Shown here in pieces: positions 31,801 through 43,135 of a stretch of 64,000 bases of DNA. Each line of letters opens with the position of its first letter. The stretch's first letter is position 1. Under the pieces are notes generated by a model. It saw nothing but the letters and a program-made list of their open reading frames with translations, did no database searches and was not told where the DNA came from. The DNA comes from Catenaria anguillulae PL171. Its lineage: Eukaryota > Blastocladiomycota > Blastocladiomycetes > Blastocladiales > Catenariaceae. The DNA lies in assembly GCA_002102555.1 (NCBI GenBank), contig MCFL01000019.1, positions 372,001 to 436,000 on the forward strand, in the 5' to 3' direction. A program made the position numbers and the translations under genes.

Positions 31801-33978
31801 TTCAACAGGGGCAGCGTCGAGGCGTGGCTGCGGGCGTGGAACGTAATGTGGACGTGCCACACGGGGAACAGGGGCAGCAGGAGCGTCTGCCGGGTCGGCA
31901 GCTGGTCCAGGAACCGGCCGAGCGAGCGCGAGCGGGTTACCGGTAGGGATGGGTGCTGCTGATGGCGACAGGGGTGGATTGGTAAAGTCAAACTCGGGGC
32001 CCGGCGCCGCAATGGGGACAGGCGGGCGGACAGCTGGTGCGAGTCGGTTGGGCGCTGCATCGGGGGGCGGGTTGAATGAGAATGCTGGACCCGCTGGCGC
32101 TGGAGGTGCATGCTGTGCATGAGCGGGCCCGGCAACTGGGACAGGCGGACGAGCAAGTGGTTCGATTCGATTGGGGACCTCGTCGGGGGGCCGGTTGAAT
32201 GTGAATGTTGGCCCCGCTGGCGCCGGCGGCGCAGGTACCGGAGCGGGTCCCACTTGAGGTTGTTGGGGATGGCCGGGAGCCTCTATGGGATCCGGAAACG
32301 GGTCGTCATCAAACGGATCAAAGGCAAGCGGCACTTGTAGCGGTGCGACAGGTGCCTCTTGTTGCCATTCGGGCTGGTCGGGTTGCTGTTCCGCAGGTGG
32401 CTCCACGGCAGCGCCTGGCGGCTGTGGCTGAAGGCGTCGCGGCCTCAATCGACGACGGCGCACGGGCGGCGGAGGCGGCTGATGCCGCACCGCGTCCGCC
32501 CACAACTCGCGCAAGCGGCGGCGGTCGTCAGCGAGAATGGCGCGCGCCGTGTCGGCGACCCAATCCTTGACCACAAATAGAATGAGGGCCGTGATGAGGG
32601 TGGTGATGCACAAGAGTTGGGACTCGATGAGGGTTGGTGGGAGATACGCCGGAATCCTGTTCACACATGAGCATTACCTTTGGTCAGTCACAGCTGATGC
32701 GGGTGCGAGTGACAAAGGAACAGCATACCAAGAGCTTCCCAATGGCACACGTGGCCTCCGCTCGGGGCCGAATACAGCCATACCGTCCTCGCTTTCGAGC
32801 CCAGCGCCCAACCCAATCAATTTGGGTACTCGGACAATATTGAACAACTTGCCCCACATCATCCCAAACACAAGCGGCAATCCAACGATCCACACCTCAG
32901 AAACCACCAGGACTCGAATGGCATTGGCCACTGTCTCTGCCGTGCCGCGAATGGCATTGCGGACAACGACCGTGATGGGCAAGAAGGTGGGCATGTCCTC
33001 GGCGTACACAACCTTGAACTGGAACCGGGCGCCACACACTTCGCACTTTTCTTTGCCCGAGTGTGAAAGCCATTCGGAAAGGCAGGCTTGATGGACGTGG
33101 CGGATAGAGCCGGTGCATTTGCAGGGCGTGTAGAGGGGTTCTTCGGGCGTGGATTCGTCGCGGCAGATGCGGCAGACGATCGGGTCGGCTGCACGTGGAG
33201 CTGTGGGATGATCGGTGGGTGCAATCGGGGTAGGCATGGTGGTGGTGGTGGTTGGTGATTCGGTCGAATCCGCTGGGGCAGCGTCCACGGCGGATGTGGA
33301 TGCAGACGCAGTCAAGAGCTGGGCAGCACGCGGGGGAGGGACGGGCGTAATTGAACGCGATGACGAGGTTGGTGAAGGTGGGAGCGCCAGCAAGTCATGA
33401 GAATCGGGTTGCGTGCGAAACGGCAGAGGTGAAGCGGGAGGCGATGGCGACGGAGATCTATCGCCATCAGAGTCCGTTGCCTCCTCTGTGTGAACTTGGC
33501 TGGACCGGGGCTTCCACGGGTCCGTCGGGATTTGCGGCGGCGGCGGCGTCGGCTGATCCACTGTTGTCGTGGATGGCTGGCCGTTGGGAACGGGGATGGG
33601 AGGGAACGCGGGCCGCGTGGGCGCAAGGCGGACCGACATGGAGAAGGAGGAAGTGCCGTCGACGCCGGGCCCCGTGAGTGGGGCGGTGGGAAGCGAGGGC
33701 GTGGCTTGAAACCTGGCATCATAGGCATCGTCGTCGTCGTCAAACATGGCCGAGGGTACGAGCTTGCCGTTGAGCGTGGAAAAGGTTTGGGACGAGGAGG
33801 ACACAGATGGAGATGCCGGGGCCGGGCCGTGCTCTGAGCCTTGGTCGTGGTCTCCATGACCAGAAGGTTCAGCGGCGTCGGCGTCGTTGGTGTTGGTGTT
33901 GGCAGAGTCAGTGGGGGTGGTGGCGATTGGATCCATGGTGGCCGTGGCGGCGGTAAAGGATCGGTCAAAGAGATCCAT
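28837..33978 (-). CDS. SSM4: Doa10/MARCH6-type RING-CH ubiquitin ligase of the ER
   Basis: Exons 33978-32729 and 32656-28837 (intron 32657-32728, phase 2) give 1689 residues. It is an ER/inner nuclear membrane E3 for ERAD-C substrates. A disordered N terminus precedes a C4HC3 RING-CH at about 265-320 (CRICRD … CKC … HQACLSEWL … CEVCG). About a dozen membrane helices follow, beginning with VWIVGLPLVFGMMWGKLFNIV and LCITTLITALILFVV. The C terminus has the Doa10/MARCH6 element (RDQEYQVTRLLQN; family form KDxxYLVGxxLxN), important for substrate degradation. Length is close to yeast Doa10 (1319) plus a long Pro/Ala-rich insert between helices 2 and 3. Upstream codons at 34047-33979 are in frame but start with TTG, so ATG 33978 is chosen. 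Confidence 0.9.
31980..32260 (-). repeat. Tandem about 41-residue Pro/Ala-rich repeat in the Doa10-like protein
   Basis: Two adjacent units begin PPAPAGPTFTFNRPPDEVPN and PPAPAGPAFSFNPPPDAAPN, followed by related R-P-P-V-P stretches; a third, diverged unit (PEFDFTNPP) may follow. It lies in the long loop after the second membrane helix and is unusual for the family. Confidence 0.65.
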
Positions 33979-34665
33979 TGCAATTGGGAGCACGAGAATA
34001 CAGGAGACAGCTCGTAAACGGTATTGCGTTGGGTGTGGTGTGGTCAAGTGTGGATGTGGACAAGATTCAATGGCATGGTTTCAATACGCTGCACAGAAAC
34101 ACACAGCCGGCCGGCTCATGTTCGGCGTGGCAATTGTTCCATAGCATTCTGCCACAGTTCCCAAGAAGACGGTTGCCGATCTTGTCCTCCCCCTGTCTTT
34201 GCTTTTCGCCTGCTGGCAACCGGCAACCTCTAGACCAAAGCCAAACCCTGTCCTTCTGTCGTACACATGTACACTTTTGCACTCTCCTCTCTCCTCTCAC
34301 CTTCCCCATCCTCGGTTCACACTTTCGTTGGCTCTCCATTCTCTTCAAAAAAATGCCAGACCGTTGTTCTTTGATTGAATAACAGACACACAATGGTTGC
34401 CGGGGTGCCAAATAAAATGCAAAGCAGAAAAACTACAAAAATACTCGAAAACAGTCTCAATACAAAGAATACAGGGTACCGCGCATCACAGCCTTTGAAA
34501 ATTGCCCCGTCAAACTGATCCTGACTGCCCCCCAAATCCAAGCGGCCAAACGAAAAGATAAGAGAGCATTCGCCCGGGTAAAAACTGACGTCCTTTGCTT
34601 GGAAAAACGGCTCGGTTCGCTCATCCGGACGAGGCAACAACGGATCCCGAACGCACAGCTTGATC
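33979..34665. other. Upstream of the Doa10-like gene; possible C-terminal exon of the neighbour
   Basis: Contains the promoter of the Doa10-like gene. On the minus strand, about 34560-34690, a frame with protein-like composition (EIKLCVRDPLLPRPDERTEPFFQAKDVSFYPGECSL) may be a last exon or a frame-shifted continuation of the HECT-like coding stretch at 34666-35857. I could not find splice signals that connect them. Confidence 0.3.
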
Positions 34666-35857
34666 TCAGTCAAAATGTTGGCCAAGGCGCAGTGGCACCC
34701 ACTGTGTCCCATACATCGCGGATGCAAACTGGCGCAAGAGGTAATGGTCACCGCAGACCGCGGCTCCAATGGCCCACCGCGACAAAAGTCGATCTATGAC
34801 GCCATACCATGGTAAATCGTCAAAGTAGTTGTTGAGCGGCAACTCCAAGTCTTGACCTGCAGCATACACCTTGGCTGTCCCGTCAGCCAGATTCATGGCA
34901 ATCGCAGACGCCTGAAAAGATACCAAAGTCGTGCGACAGGATGGCCGACAGAGCGCCTGGGTGACTTGCTTGGAACGTGGTCCAGTTTGGCAACAGCGCC
35001 ACCAGTGCGCGGCGGAAAGAATCCAAGGCATCGAGATGGTTGTCCAAGACATATGTACGAAATGAACGCAATCAAGACATCGCGGGTATCCGTGGCACGT
35101 ACCTACAACACCCGAGTTGGCCGCCATCACTTGCTCGAGTCGCTTGAGGAAGTCATTGAATGTGGATTCGTCATGCAAAATGGTCAAGCTGAAGTGCGTA
35201 CGCATCTTTTCAATGATGCATGAGCTCGAGGTCTTGTCTCGCAATGCCGAAGTGACAATATCGTACACATCCTCCGGCAACAACGTGGTTTCATAGTCGA
35301 GGAGAGCAATGCACACCTCACTTGTGCTGGACAAACCCTTGATGAACGATGCAAGGATGGGGTGGAATTGTGGCATCTCCCACCCAGCAACCAAGCATAG
35401 ACCAAAGTATCGACCAAGAGTGGCATACTGTCGAAGCGACAAGGTCACCTCGTACTTGTTGGAGCCATCCACCAGCGAGGAATCATGGTCAACAGAAACA
35501 GCGCCGTCAGCGCGTGGTGGCAAGCGAGGAAGGCCACCTTTTGTTGCAGCAAACGTCTTGACCGGGATGGACCGAATGAATGCCGTGTACTCGGTTGGCC
35601 ATTGCCGTTGAATGCGTGTCACCGTTGTATCGCTGCAAAAGTGAAACAATAGGTCAGGCAGAACCATGTTGACAATCAAGGTCACGGAAGGTCCGCGTAC
35701 CAGTGTCATTTCCAGGCGCAAACGGAACATTTCGGCCATACAATCGGCGCAGCGCATGAAGATATTTGAAGTCAGAGCGTATTCTGTCCGGATGACTTCA
35801 CGGACTGGCGTGGGAAGCGTAGCGGGCGGTCGAATCGGAGCCGTAGAGGGTGGAAGC
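34666..35857 (-). CDS. HECT-like coding region, gene structure unresolved (possibly broken)
   Basis: A continuous frame runs from an acceptor-like CAG at about 35857 through ATG 35757 to a stop at 34666. Upstream exons are likely. The part LRQYATLGRYFGLCLVAGWEMPQFHPILASFIKGL resembles the 'flGrllGkALyeg…lpfaP.f.k.llG' block of HECT ubiquitin ligases. A second HECT-like block, RSFRTYVLDNHLDALDSFRRAL … LLPNWTTF, is read in another frame at about 34920-35050; no AG acceptor lies just before it, so a frameshift rather than an intron separates the two. The remainder has no family likeness. Alternatives are a pseudogene or an unrelated protein with chance similarity. Catalytic cysteine not identified. 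Confidence 0.35.
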
Positions 35858-36540
35858 CTGCATGGAGAGTGAGCTGTCTGTGCCTATATATGTAGACTTT
35901 GTATTGGCAACTGCAGAGGGACAGCAGCTGGCAGCAGCGCGAGTGAGCGAGGAAGCGGGGTTGAATGCTGAAATACTGCCGGGCATTCCATATCTGCATC
36001 GGCTGCAGATGGGTTCACCAACCACGCCCCCCCCCCCCCCCGGGGGGGTGGTTTGTCGTGGAATGAGTGCTGATGAATGTGTTGGATCAGACCCACCAGG
36101 AGGGATTCTGTTCTGACGCGCGGCAAGTCTGAGTAACTTGAAGCAGCCGATCGCATTGCCGATCGCCCATCAGCACCACGAACAAAGCCTTGAAGAAGGG
36201 CTTCCGATCCGCCCACCGTCTAACCTGTTGCCAGGAGACGAGAGATGGGAGACGGGAGACGGATGGCTGTTGGAAGTGGATGGGGTGTATACTTACGGAG
36301 CTCTTTAGAACAGAACATACATTGTCATCGCTTCTTACTACCGAACAGGTTCTGAGCCTGCCAAGGACCCGGCGAAAGCTGCCCGTGCTGCAAGCAAGCT
36401 AACCGATCGCGATGAAGACGTTGGTACATATGTATGTATGCGGTGGCCTGCGGTTGAACCTGACACAATGGAACACGACGCAATGCACCCAATGCCTGTC
36501 CGTACCCGCTATATGGATGTTGCTTGAGTAGAAACAACCA
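35858..36540. other. Unresolved region with C15/G7 run
   Basis: No convincing gene. Contains C15 immediately followed by G7 at 36027-36048, which could form a hairpin or quadruplex and is a likely place for sequencing errors. It may contain 5' exons of the HECT-like gene on the minus strand. Confidence 0.35.
36027..36048 (+). repeat. C15-G7 homopolymer pair
   Basis: Fifteen C directly followed by seven G. It could fold as a hairpin or G-quadruplex and may also be an assembly or sequencing artefact. Confidence 0.7.
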
Positions 36541-38245
36541 ATGTCGGAGGCGCCGACCCGACCACCAAGGAGCACTGGACTCGTTTTCGTTCGGTCGACA
36601 TTCTCGAGCTCAAGGGTCCCGACGCGGGCGGAGACGGCGGAGCAAACGACGATGCCGAGGAAGGCGATGACAAATGAAACCCGGGTGAACCCGGCTTGCT
36701 CAAGAGCGACACGGACGGGAACGACGACGACACCCGAGTTGATCAACGGGACCAGACGGGCGACGGACCGCATCCAGACGCCATGGATGCCTCCGATGGC
36801 GAGCAGAGTGGTGCCGAGGAGGGAGACGGTGTGACCACCAATATCGGTTCGGGCTCGGACTAGGACGTCGACTTCGCGCATGGCACAGCGGCCAGGCCGC
36901 GGCCGGCGAGCGTGTGCGTTGGCTCCCGTCGCCCGGATCCTACCTGCGTGATGTCGATAAGGGTGCGGATGCCCCACGGCGTGGACATGGCCCAGTTGGC
37001 GTCCGCAGCCCGGGATGTCGGTTGCAAGATTCTCGAGAGCAGGTAAGAAAAGTGCGCAAGGACCACCTGGGATTCTGGTTCGGAGTCAGACGTGGATACA
37101 CCAGTCAAGAAGCCCAAGCAGTACCTGGATAAGCTCGAGGACCCGTTCGGGCGACTCATGGGGAACGCTGTTGAGGCCAACCAGTCGTGGGACGCGCTGT
37201 GCCGTGTGCCGCGTTTTTGATCCGCACGCGCGCCAGGTTGCAGACGACCATGATGGCGGAAGCCAAGCTCCGCCATTGCCCTGCCTCGCAGGTGCCAGCC
37301 GACCACCCCACGAGCATCATGACTAACATGCGCCTGGTGCTGGAGACCCGCGGTGGTGTGATGGCGACGGACGCGGTCGGTGCGATGGAGCTGGCCCGTG
37401 GCATCGGATTCTCTCGCCGAAAGGATCGGCATGTGCACTCGCTTGTCATTCCACATCAAAGATGGCGAGAAGCTCGATGCATCCCTTCTGTTCCTCTGGC
37501 AAGGCGTCGACCCGGCACAGCGCGCGCCCACTGCTTGCCGTGACCGACATGCGCCCTTCAACCGCGTCTATGGCCGCGTATCGACTTGCCTTCATGGGCG
37601 CCAAGCCGTGGGTACCGCACGTTTTATCGATTGGTATGGTACATCGTTTGTTGGTTCCCATCATGCATGTCATGGCTGGCGAGACATATTCACAATCCTT
37701 CGAATTTTCCTCTAGCAACCGAGACGGAGGTTAACAGCGCCAGGTCGGATAACCAGCTTGACACACCAGTGGAGCCCTCCCTGAGCCCATCTGTCCTGCC
37801 CCGCAAGCGTAGCGCGCCAATGGCCAATCAAGTTCTTTCGGGTCCAAAGGGCGACGCTGTCAAGGAGCTCAACGACATTACCAAGCGCCGCAAGATGGTT
37901 GACGCCGAAATCCAAAAGGAAATGGAGCGCGAGGAGGAAATGAAGCACGCCTTTCAAAGCTCAGGGACCAGTACAATGCACCATCCCGCTTGACACCTGT
38001 TCCACATGAGCCCGCGTCTCCATCGCCCGGAGCGCCCACGCTGACCGTTTCGCCTGCGCCAACCATGTCGATCGTGTTGACCGTGCCAAGGATGCCGGCT
38101 GCTGTCATCGCGCCAGATGCATATGATCCGGAAATGGCTCTGACCATCAAGAAGGCTGGGAGCAGGCGGGTTTGCAGCTGAGCAAGATGGCCCTGATGCG
38201 GGTGCAGGTGGTGGATATGCTGCAGGTGACCGGGTATGATTCGTG
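36541..38245 (+). pseudogene. Broken coding region, possibly a decayed nuclear protein gene
   Basis: Several plus-strand stretches have real-protein composition but lie in different frames with stops between them. At about 36541-36865 are KEHWTRFRSVDILELKGPDAG and an acidic linker, cut by TGA. At about 37085-37220 is DTPVKKPKQYLDKLEDPFGRLM. At about 37720-37960, after an acceptor-like CTCTAG, is a run with PRKRSAPMANQVL, KELNDITKRRKMVDAEIQKE (basic and coiled). At about 37955-38130, one frame over, is LSKLRDQYNAPSRLTPVP. At about 38145-38225, in yet another frame, is EGWEQAGLQLSKMALMRVQ. I could not join these with consistent introns. A multi-exon gene with sequencing errors is the alternative. 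Product not recognised. Confidence 0.3.
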
Positions 38246-39756
38246 CCTCCTATTTTTATTTTCTTCCTCTGTTCGGTCGTTTGAGGGCCGCCACAGTGGA
38301 CGGATTGATAGCTTGTGTTACGGTGGGATGTGTCATGTATGTCTGACTCTCTATGTACTCTTTTGTCTACGTTCTCGTTTTTTTCCCCTTCCATCTCCTT
38401 GTTGGCGGTTGGACCGTTGTTGCAACAGGGGGTCTCGACAGTGCCACGGCTCCAACCGCAAGCTGTACACACGCCCGCGCCTGGGCGGCTTCCAGCGACT
38501 CGCGGCTCCCTGTACTGCGTATCATGGGACACGACAAGCTGCGCACATAGCCGCGCTGGCAGTGGCGAGAGTCACGGCGGGACCAGAGCACGCGGTGGAG
38601 GATCTTGTTGAGGGTAAGCTCAATGCCCGACAAGTGCGTTATGCTGGCAGTGAACAGTGGCGCAGACCCAAAGTCGTTGCCCTCGGGTAACCAAAGCCGT
38701 GCACACTCGCTGCGTGCGTACACGGCCGACGACTGGGGAGGAGATGGGCGAGTTGGCTGCCAAGCTTTTCAATCAGTGAGGGCTCGGGTTTGTTGTATTG
38801 GTAGTCCGAGCTGTCGGTCGTGTCGTCAATGTATGAATATGCGTACAGAACGGTAAACGCTTACATCCACATGTCATTTCGTCTCCCTTCCCTCGATCCG
38901 CTCGGCTCTGGTCAACCTTTGACCTAGGCTTCGTTATGCGCGAAAAGTGCTTGTCGGCAAGCGCTGCGACTCCATTTCAAACCTCTCGCCCAATTTCTTT
39001 GTCACGGCCCATACATATGTAGCCAACTCGAGCATTTGCGCGAGCTCTTTGACCTGAAGCCAGTCCTCCCTCCGGCGAGTCGGAGTCACAGTTTTCTTCG
39101 CCGACCTAGGCCTCGAGTAGCTCTTTCACAGCAGCAACGTTGGGCATCGGATCAATTGGCATCAACCCGAGTAAGTGGCCAGGATACACGGGATCACAGC
39201 CTTGATGTACGCCAAGATACACCACCCGTGAAAAAAATTGTCTTCGCTCCCCGCCTCCTCCTCGATCGTTGGCGGTGACTTTCTCATGTGGAGCCATTAC
39301 ATGAGTGACGAATGGACGCACCTTCGATAAAATAGCAGGGTGGACGTCGCTCGCCGGCACTGAAGTGGCAAGGACATCCCATGAGACAACGACATGAGGA
39401 AGGCGTCGAGGTCTCGCCCAAAGTCAAAAATGCACAGTGATATGCTTGACAGCGTGTGGCCGTCATAATAGTTATCACACTATTAAGAACAGATACTACT
39501 ATTTATCGAAGCGACGAGGCCTCAGGGTGGATGGAAAACCCATACAACGTGGAGGGAGGAGGGAATCGTGTTGCGTTTTATATCCTCGCTGGCCCACTTT
39601 ATTCATTCTTGGTCGTCCAGATTCATCATGATGTGAAGAAGCTGTGGCCTGTTTCCAAGTCATTTTGACGCGCTCTTGACTCGACAAGCATCCAAGACAA
39701 CGCTCGGTCGCCAATAACCAGACAGGATGACTTGCATTTCACATAAAAGTCCAAAT
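38246..39756. other. Intergenic or unresolved region
   Basis: No convincing gene. A short plus-strand frame near 39030-39140 (LEHLRELFDLKPVLPP) looks protein-like and could belong to an undetected exon, perhaps related to the broken coding region upstream. Confidence 0.3.
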
Positions 39757-40438
39757 TCAATCTCTCCGGCCAACCTTCGTCTTGACGGGCACCACGGCCT
39801 CTGTAGCATTCCGACCAGCATCTCCCCGCTCAACTCCACCCGGCCCACACCCGCGCCCACGGCAAACGTCCCGGCAATTCTCACCATTCTTGAGAATGAG
39901 CGCACACGAACCCGACGGACACGGGTCAAACAGCTTGCAAGTGACTTGGCCATTGACTCGCGTCATGATGTGGCACGGGTCGTTGGTCATGATGAGCCAT
40001 TGCTGCATAGCGGTGAGCGACGGCTTCCACACGCGGTCGTAGCCGGGGACGTGAAAGGGCCCGACGTAGGTACGGTCGAGGTGGAAGGATTCTTGGGAGC
40101 CGTAGCCACGTGTGTCCTGAGAAATTGTATGAATGACAACGAGTCAGTTCTGCGATGGACCCTTTGATGAGCGTGTAGCATACCTTGAAGTAGCACCGCC
40201 CCAAATCTGAGCGGTACACGGCCGCATCGTATCCATTGTCGTTGGTTTCACGCATGCAATCATTGATGTTGCGAACCTGAACCGATCCGGCGTCAAACCT
40301 GCCCATGAGGTCCACATTGTACAAGGTGTACCAAGTCGATGTGCAAACCCATTCTGCGCTGGCCATCACGGTGGCGGTTGCGAGAAGGATGGCGGCGGAC
40401 GCGGCAAGGAATCGGCGAGAGGTTGGATCGCGATGCAT
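39757..40438 (-). CDS. Secreted cysteine-rich protein, PAN-like N-terminal part
   Basis: Exons 40438-40184 and 40116-39757 (intron 40117-40183, phase 0) give 204 residues. The ATG at 40438 opens a signal peptide (about residues 1-28, ending ATVMASA). The first exon has the order Cys…INDCMRETNDNGYDAAVYRSDLGRCYFK, which resembles PAN/apple modules (a Cys before a helix, a central aliphatic/aromatic strand, 'CYLK'-like ending). The second exon has FHVPGYDRVWKPSLTAMQQWLIMTNDP and seven cysteines, including CKLFDPCPSGSC and CRDVCRGRGC, as in small secreted binding proteins. A role in adhesion or carbohydrate binding is possible. Start 40450 (in-frame ATG) is an alternative. Confidence 0.55.
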
Positions 40439-41730
40439 GATGTATTGCATGAATGATTCGCCTCTATTGTCTAGTAATCCGTTGCGAGCATGAATGAGGA
40501 GAAGGGATGGCAAGAGTGGCCGGGGAGGCGGTGGCACACAGGAGGTAGTGGGAGATCCAAACATGAAGTGGGTCCACCACCTTTGTCTGCGCAGCAGTAC
40601 TCATGCAACCGAAGGGGTTAGGGGGTTGGGCTGCGGTGTGGAACATCTGAAGCGCTAACCTGGTGGAGATGAAGCGCTGTGACATGATGGTGTGGCTTCA
40701 TGAGTGAGCGGCGGGTTTGTCTCACTTGAACGCGTCCGCATGGTTCGCGCATGAAATCGCGAGGTCTCTCAGCCAACTCAACGAACGTCTGTTGACAATC
40801 TGTCAGATAGGTATTTATACAGCTACCGCAACAATAGTCGTTGTGATCGCATCGCTGAGCATGACACTCATTGGTTTACGAGACTTGTAGAACAGAATGT
40901 CATGCCCAGTGGGTTGGTACCGGGCGGTCCAATTGCACAGCCGCCAGTTGATGACGCTCCTCAAGACAAAAACTGCCTTCGTTAAAAGAAAAAATAAGTT
41001 GAAAAAAAAACATCACGATGCTCGTTCAATGACATCTTGAATGCATGAAGGTCCGTTCAGTCACAGACAGATGGACAGGATACGGTGATACATGCAAGCA
41101 CGCATGCGTGGCACGATCCCCCAAGTCATCAAGTTTGATGCTGATTGACATCTAGCTGCTCCCACTTTTAAAACCATGGCGAGTCCGATCCAGTCGCTCA
41201 GCCAGCGGCCGTCCGCACGACAGCAAACGCATAATCTTCCGTCGCACCCCACGTTTCACAGTGGCCCACGCGGACTCTGAGCGCATCGCGACCCCTAATT
41301 GACCGACAGTCAGTAGCGGCGGCAGGCACGTTTCCCTCGCCGAAGATTACATTGATCATGAATTGAGTTGCATGTTTCAAATGCAGAGAAATGAAGAGCA
41401 ATACATCAATGCATCATTTAACTTGCTTAAAAACATGAGGCCCATCTGGACGTACGATTTGCGACCGCGAGCAATTTCAAGCTCCGATGTGGCCGCACTG
41501 TTGCATGAGTTGTTGCGGCTCGCCGGTCGGATAAACCTGCACGCTTGCAGCACGAAACTGCATAGGTACTTACCTTCTACAATGCACAGTGCATCGAGAA
41601 CTGGTACAAATAGCGACCGCCTCCCACCTGCCAACCTCCGATCGAGTTTGGCTCACCATCATCAACCTCGACTGTGGCCTTAGCTCCAATCGGCTCTCCC
41701 ACCTACTCCTCGATTCTGCCAACAAACATC
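40439..41730. other. Divergent intergenic region between two secreted-protein genes
   Basis: About 1.3 kb upstream of both the PAN-like (minus) and somatomedin-B-like (plus) genes. It contains a short A-rich tract at about 40985-41010. No other feature recognised. Confidence 0.35.
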
Positions 41731-42773
41731 ATGAAGCTTCTCTCTCTCTTCTCGCTCGCTCTCGTCACCTGCTCCGTGTCTGCCGCCCCGCTGGGTACTT
41801 TGCTCCTACTCCTCGATCCCTCAACTCAGCTTGTCTAATCATGTCCCACGCACTCGTTATGGCAACAGAAAAGCGCAACTCGGCAACGTGTGCATCGACC
41901 CTCTCGGGCATGTCCACCATGACTTGCAACTGCCTCGCCTCCTGCACGCAGGCCGACACTTGCTGTGCCGACTTTGCCGACTTCCAAAAGCAACTCGTGT
42001 CATTTGTCGAGCCCATCGGCATTGCCCCGCCCGCCATTCAACTCCCGCGCGTCATCACTGGCCGCGTCCCGCAATTCCACAAGCAAGAGCCCGCCATCAC
42101 GGCTGCCACAGCGGGCCCCAACGGCTCGACCCTCTTGACTATCCGGCACTGCGTGTTCAACGATGAGCTGCAAGTCGAGCCTGCGCGCCCGGGCACCTCG
42201 GGCATGACCGTAATGCCCAAGTGGATCGTCAAGGAATGCACGCCCGGGTACGATGTGATTGCCATGACGCCCACGGGCGCGTTTGCTCCATTCACGTCCG
42301 CCGTCAAGGTGCCCAAATCCGTTCGCGTGGCTCTGGGCGCGTCCAACCCGGCGTCGGGGGCAAACTCGCTCGACGCAAACATGTACTTTGCCCAAGTCTC
42401 GGGCCCGTCTGCCGAGGCCGCATACAAGATGGCGCTGACCGCCGAACACCCTGTTGCGGGCTTTTCCGCCAAACTCGCGCGCTCGCCACGTGCAGGCAAA
42501 GTGGCCTTTGACCAGACGCCTGGGCGCACGTGGCGCGTCGATTCGGCCGACTTGTCGACAACCAAGGTGCACGAGATGGTTGCGCCAGAGGTCAATGTGA
42601 GTGCGGGCATGCTGGATGCAGACTTTGCGCGCGTGGCCGAGGCCGCCAATTTCCAGGTGGTTCCGTTGCGTGGCGGCATGTTGCGGATGGTGTTTGATGA
42701 AAACAACAAGGCGTGGGTCAAGGTGGTGGATGGCGAGGGCAGGAGGGTCGTTGCGCAGTCGCTTGCTGCTTGA
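41731..42773 (+). CDS. Secreted protein with somatomedin-B-like cysteine domain
   Basis: Exons 41731-41794 and 41869-42773 (intron 41795-41868, phase 1) give 322 residues. A signal peptide (MKLLSLFSLALVTCSVSAAP) is followed by EKR, a possible Kex2 processing site. Residues about 27-60 carry CASTLSGMSTMTCNC…SC…CCADFADF, matching the somatomedin-B arrangement (CxC…C…CCxDF) of vitronectin, NPP and other extracellular proteins. The rest, about 260 residues, has few cysteines and no recognised domain, with repeated strand patterns (ALTAEHPVAGFSAKL, TPGRTWRVDSADL). Extracellular binding is inferred. It converges on the Pho81-like gene, 362 bases away. Confidence 0.55.
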
Positions 42774-43135
42774 CCATGTATGTTCAAGTTGGGGGTGATT
42801 TTATTGGGAGTGAAGTGTGCTTTATCCAGATGCGGGTGTGAGCATGATTGTAATGTAGAGCATCTGCCGAGGAGTGATCATGTTATTGTTTTTCATACGT
42901 CTGTCATTTCGATGAATTGTGTGTGTATCTTTGCATGTGCTTTTACTTTTATCGAATCCGAATATATGACAGAAATACATTCCTGGCCCAGCAACAGGAT
43001 GGACATTGCCATAAAAGTATATTGTATAAACTGCGAAAACGGAAAGAATGCGATACTGTGGTACACATCAAATGAAACAAGAAGAAAAAGAAACAAAAAC
43101 GAAGGGAACGCTGTCACAAGCTTGCTACATACACA
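42774..43135. other. Convergent 3' regions
   Basis: AT-richer sequence between two converging stop codons, probably both 3' untranslated regions. No gene seen. Confidence 0.4.
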
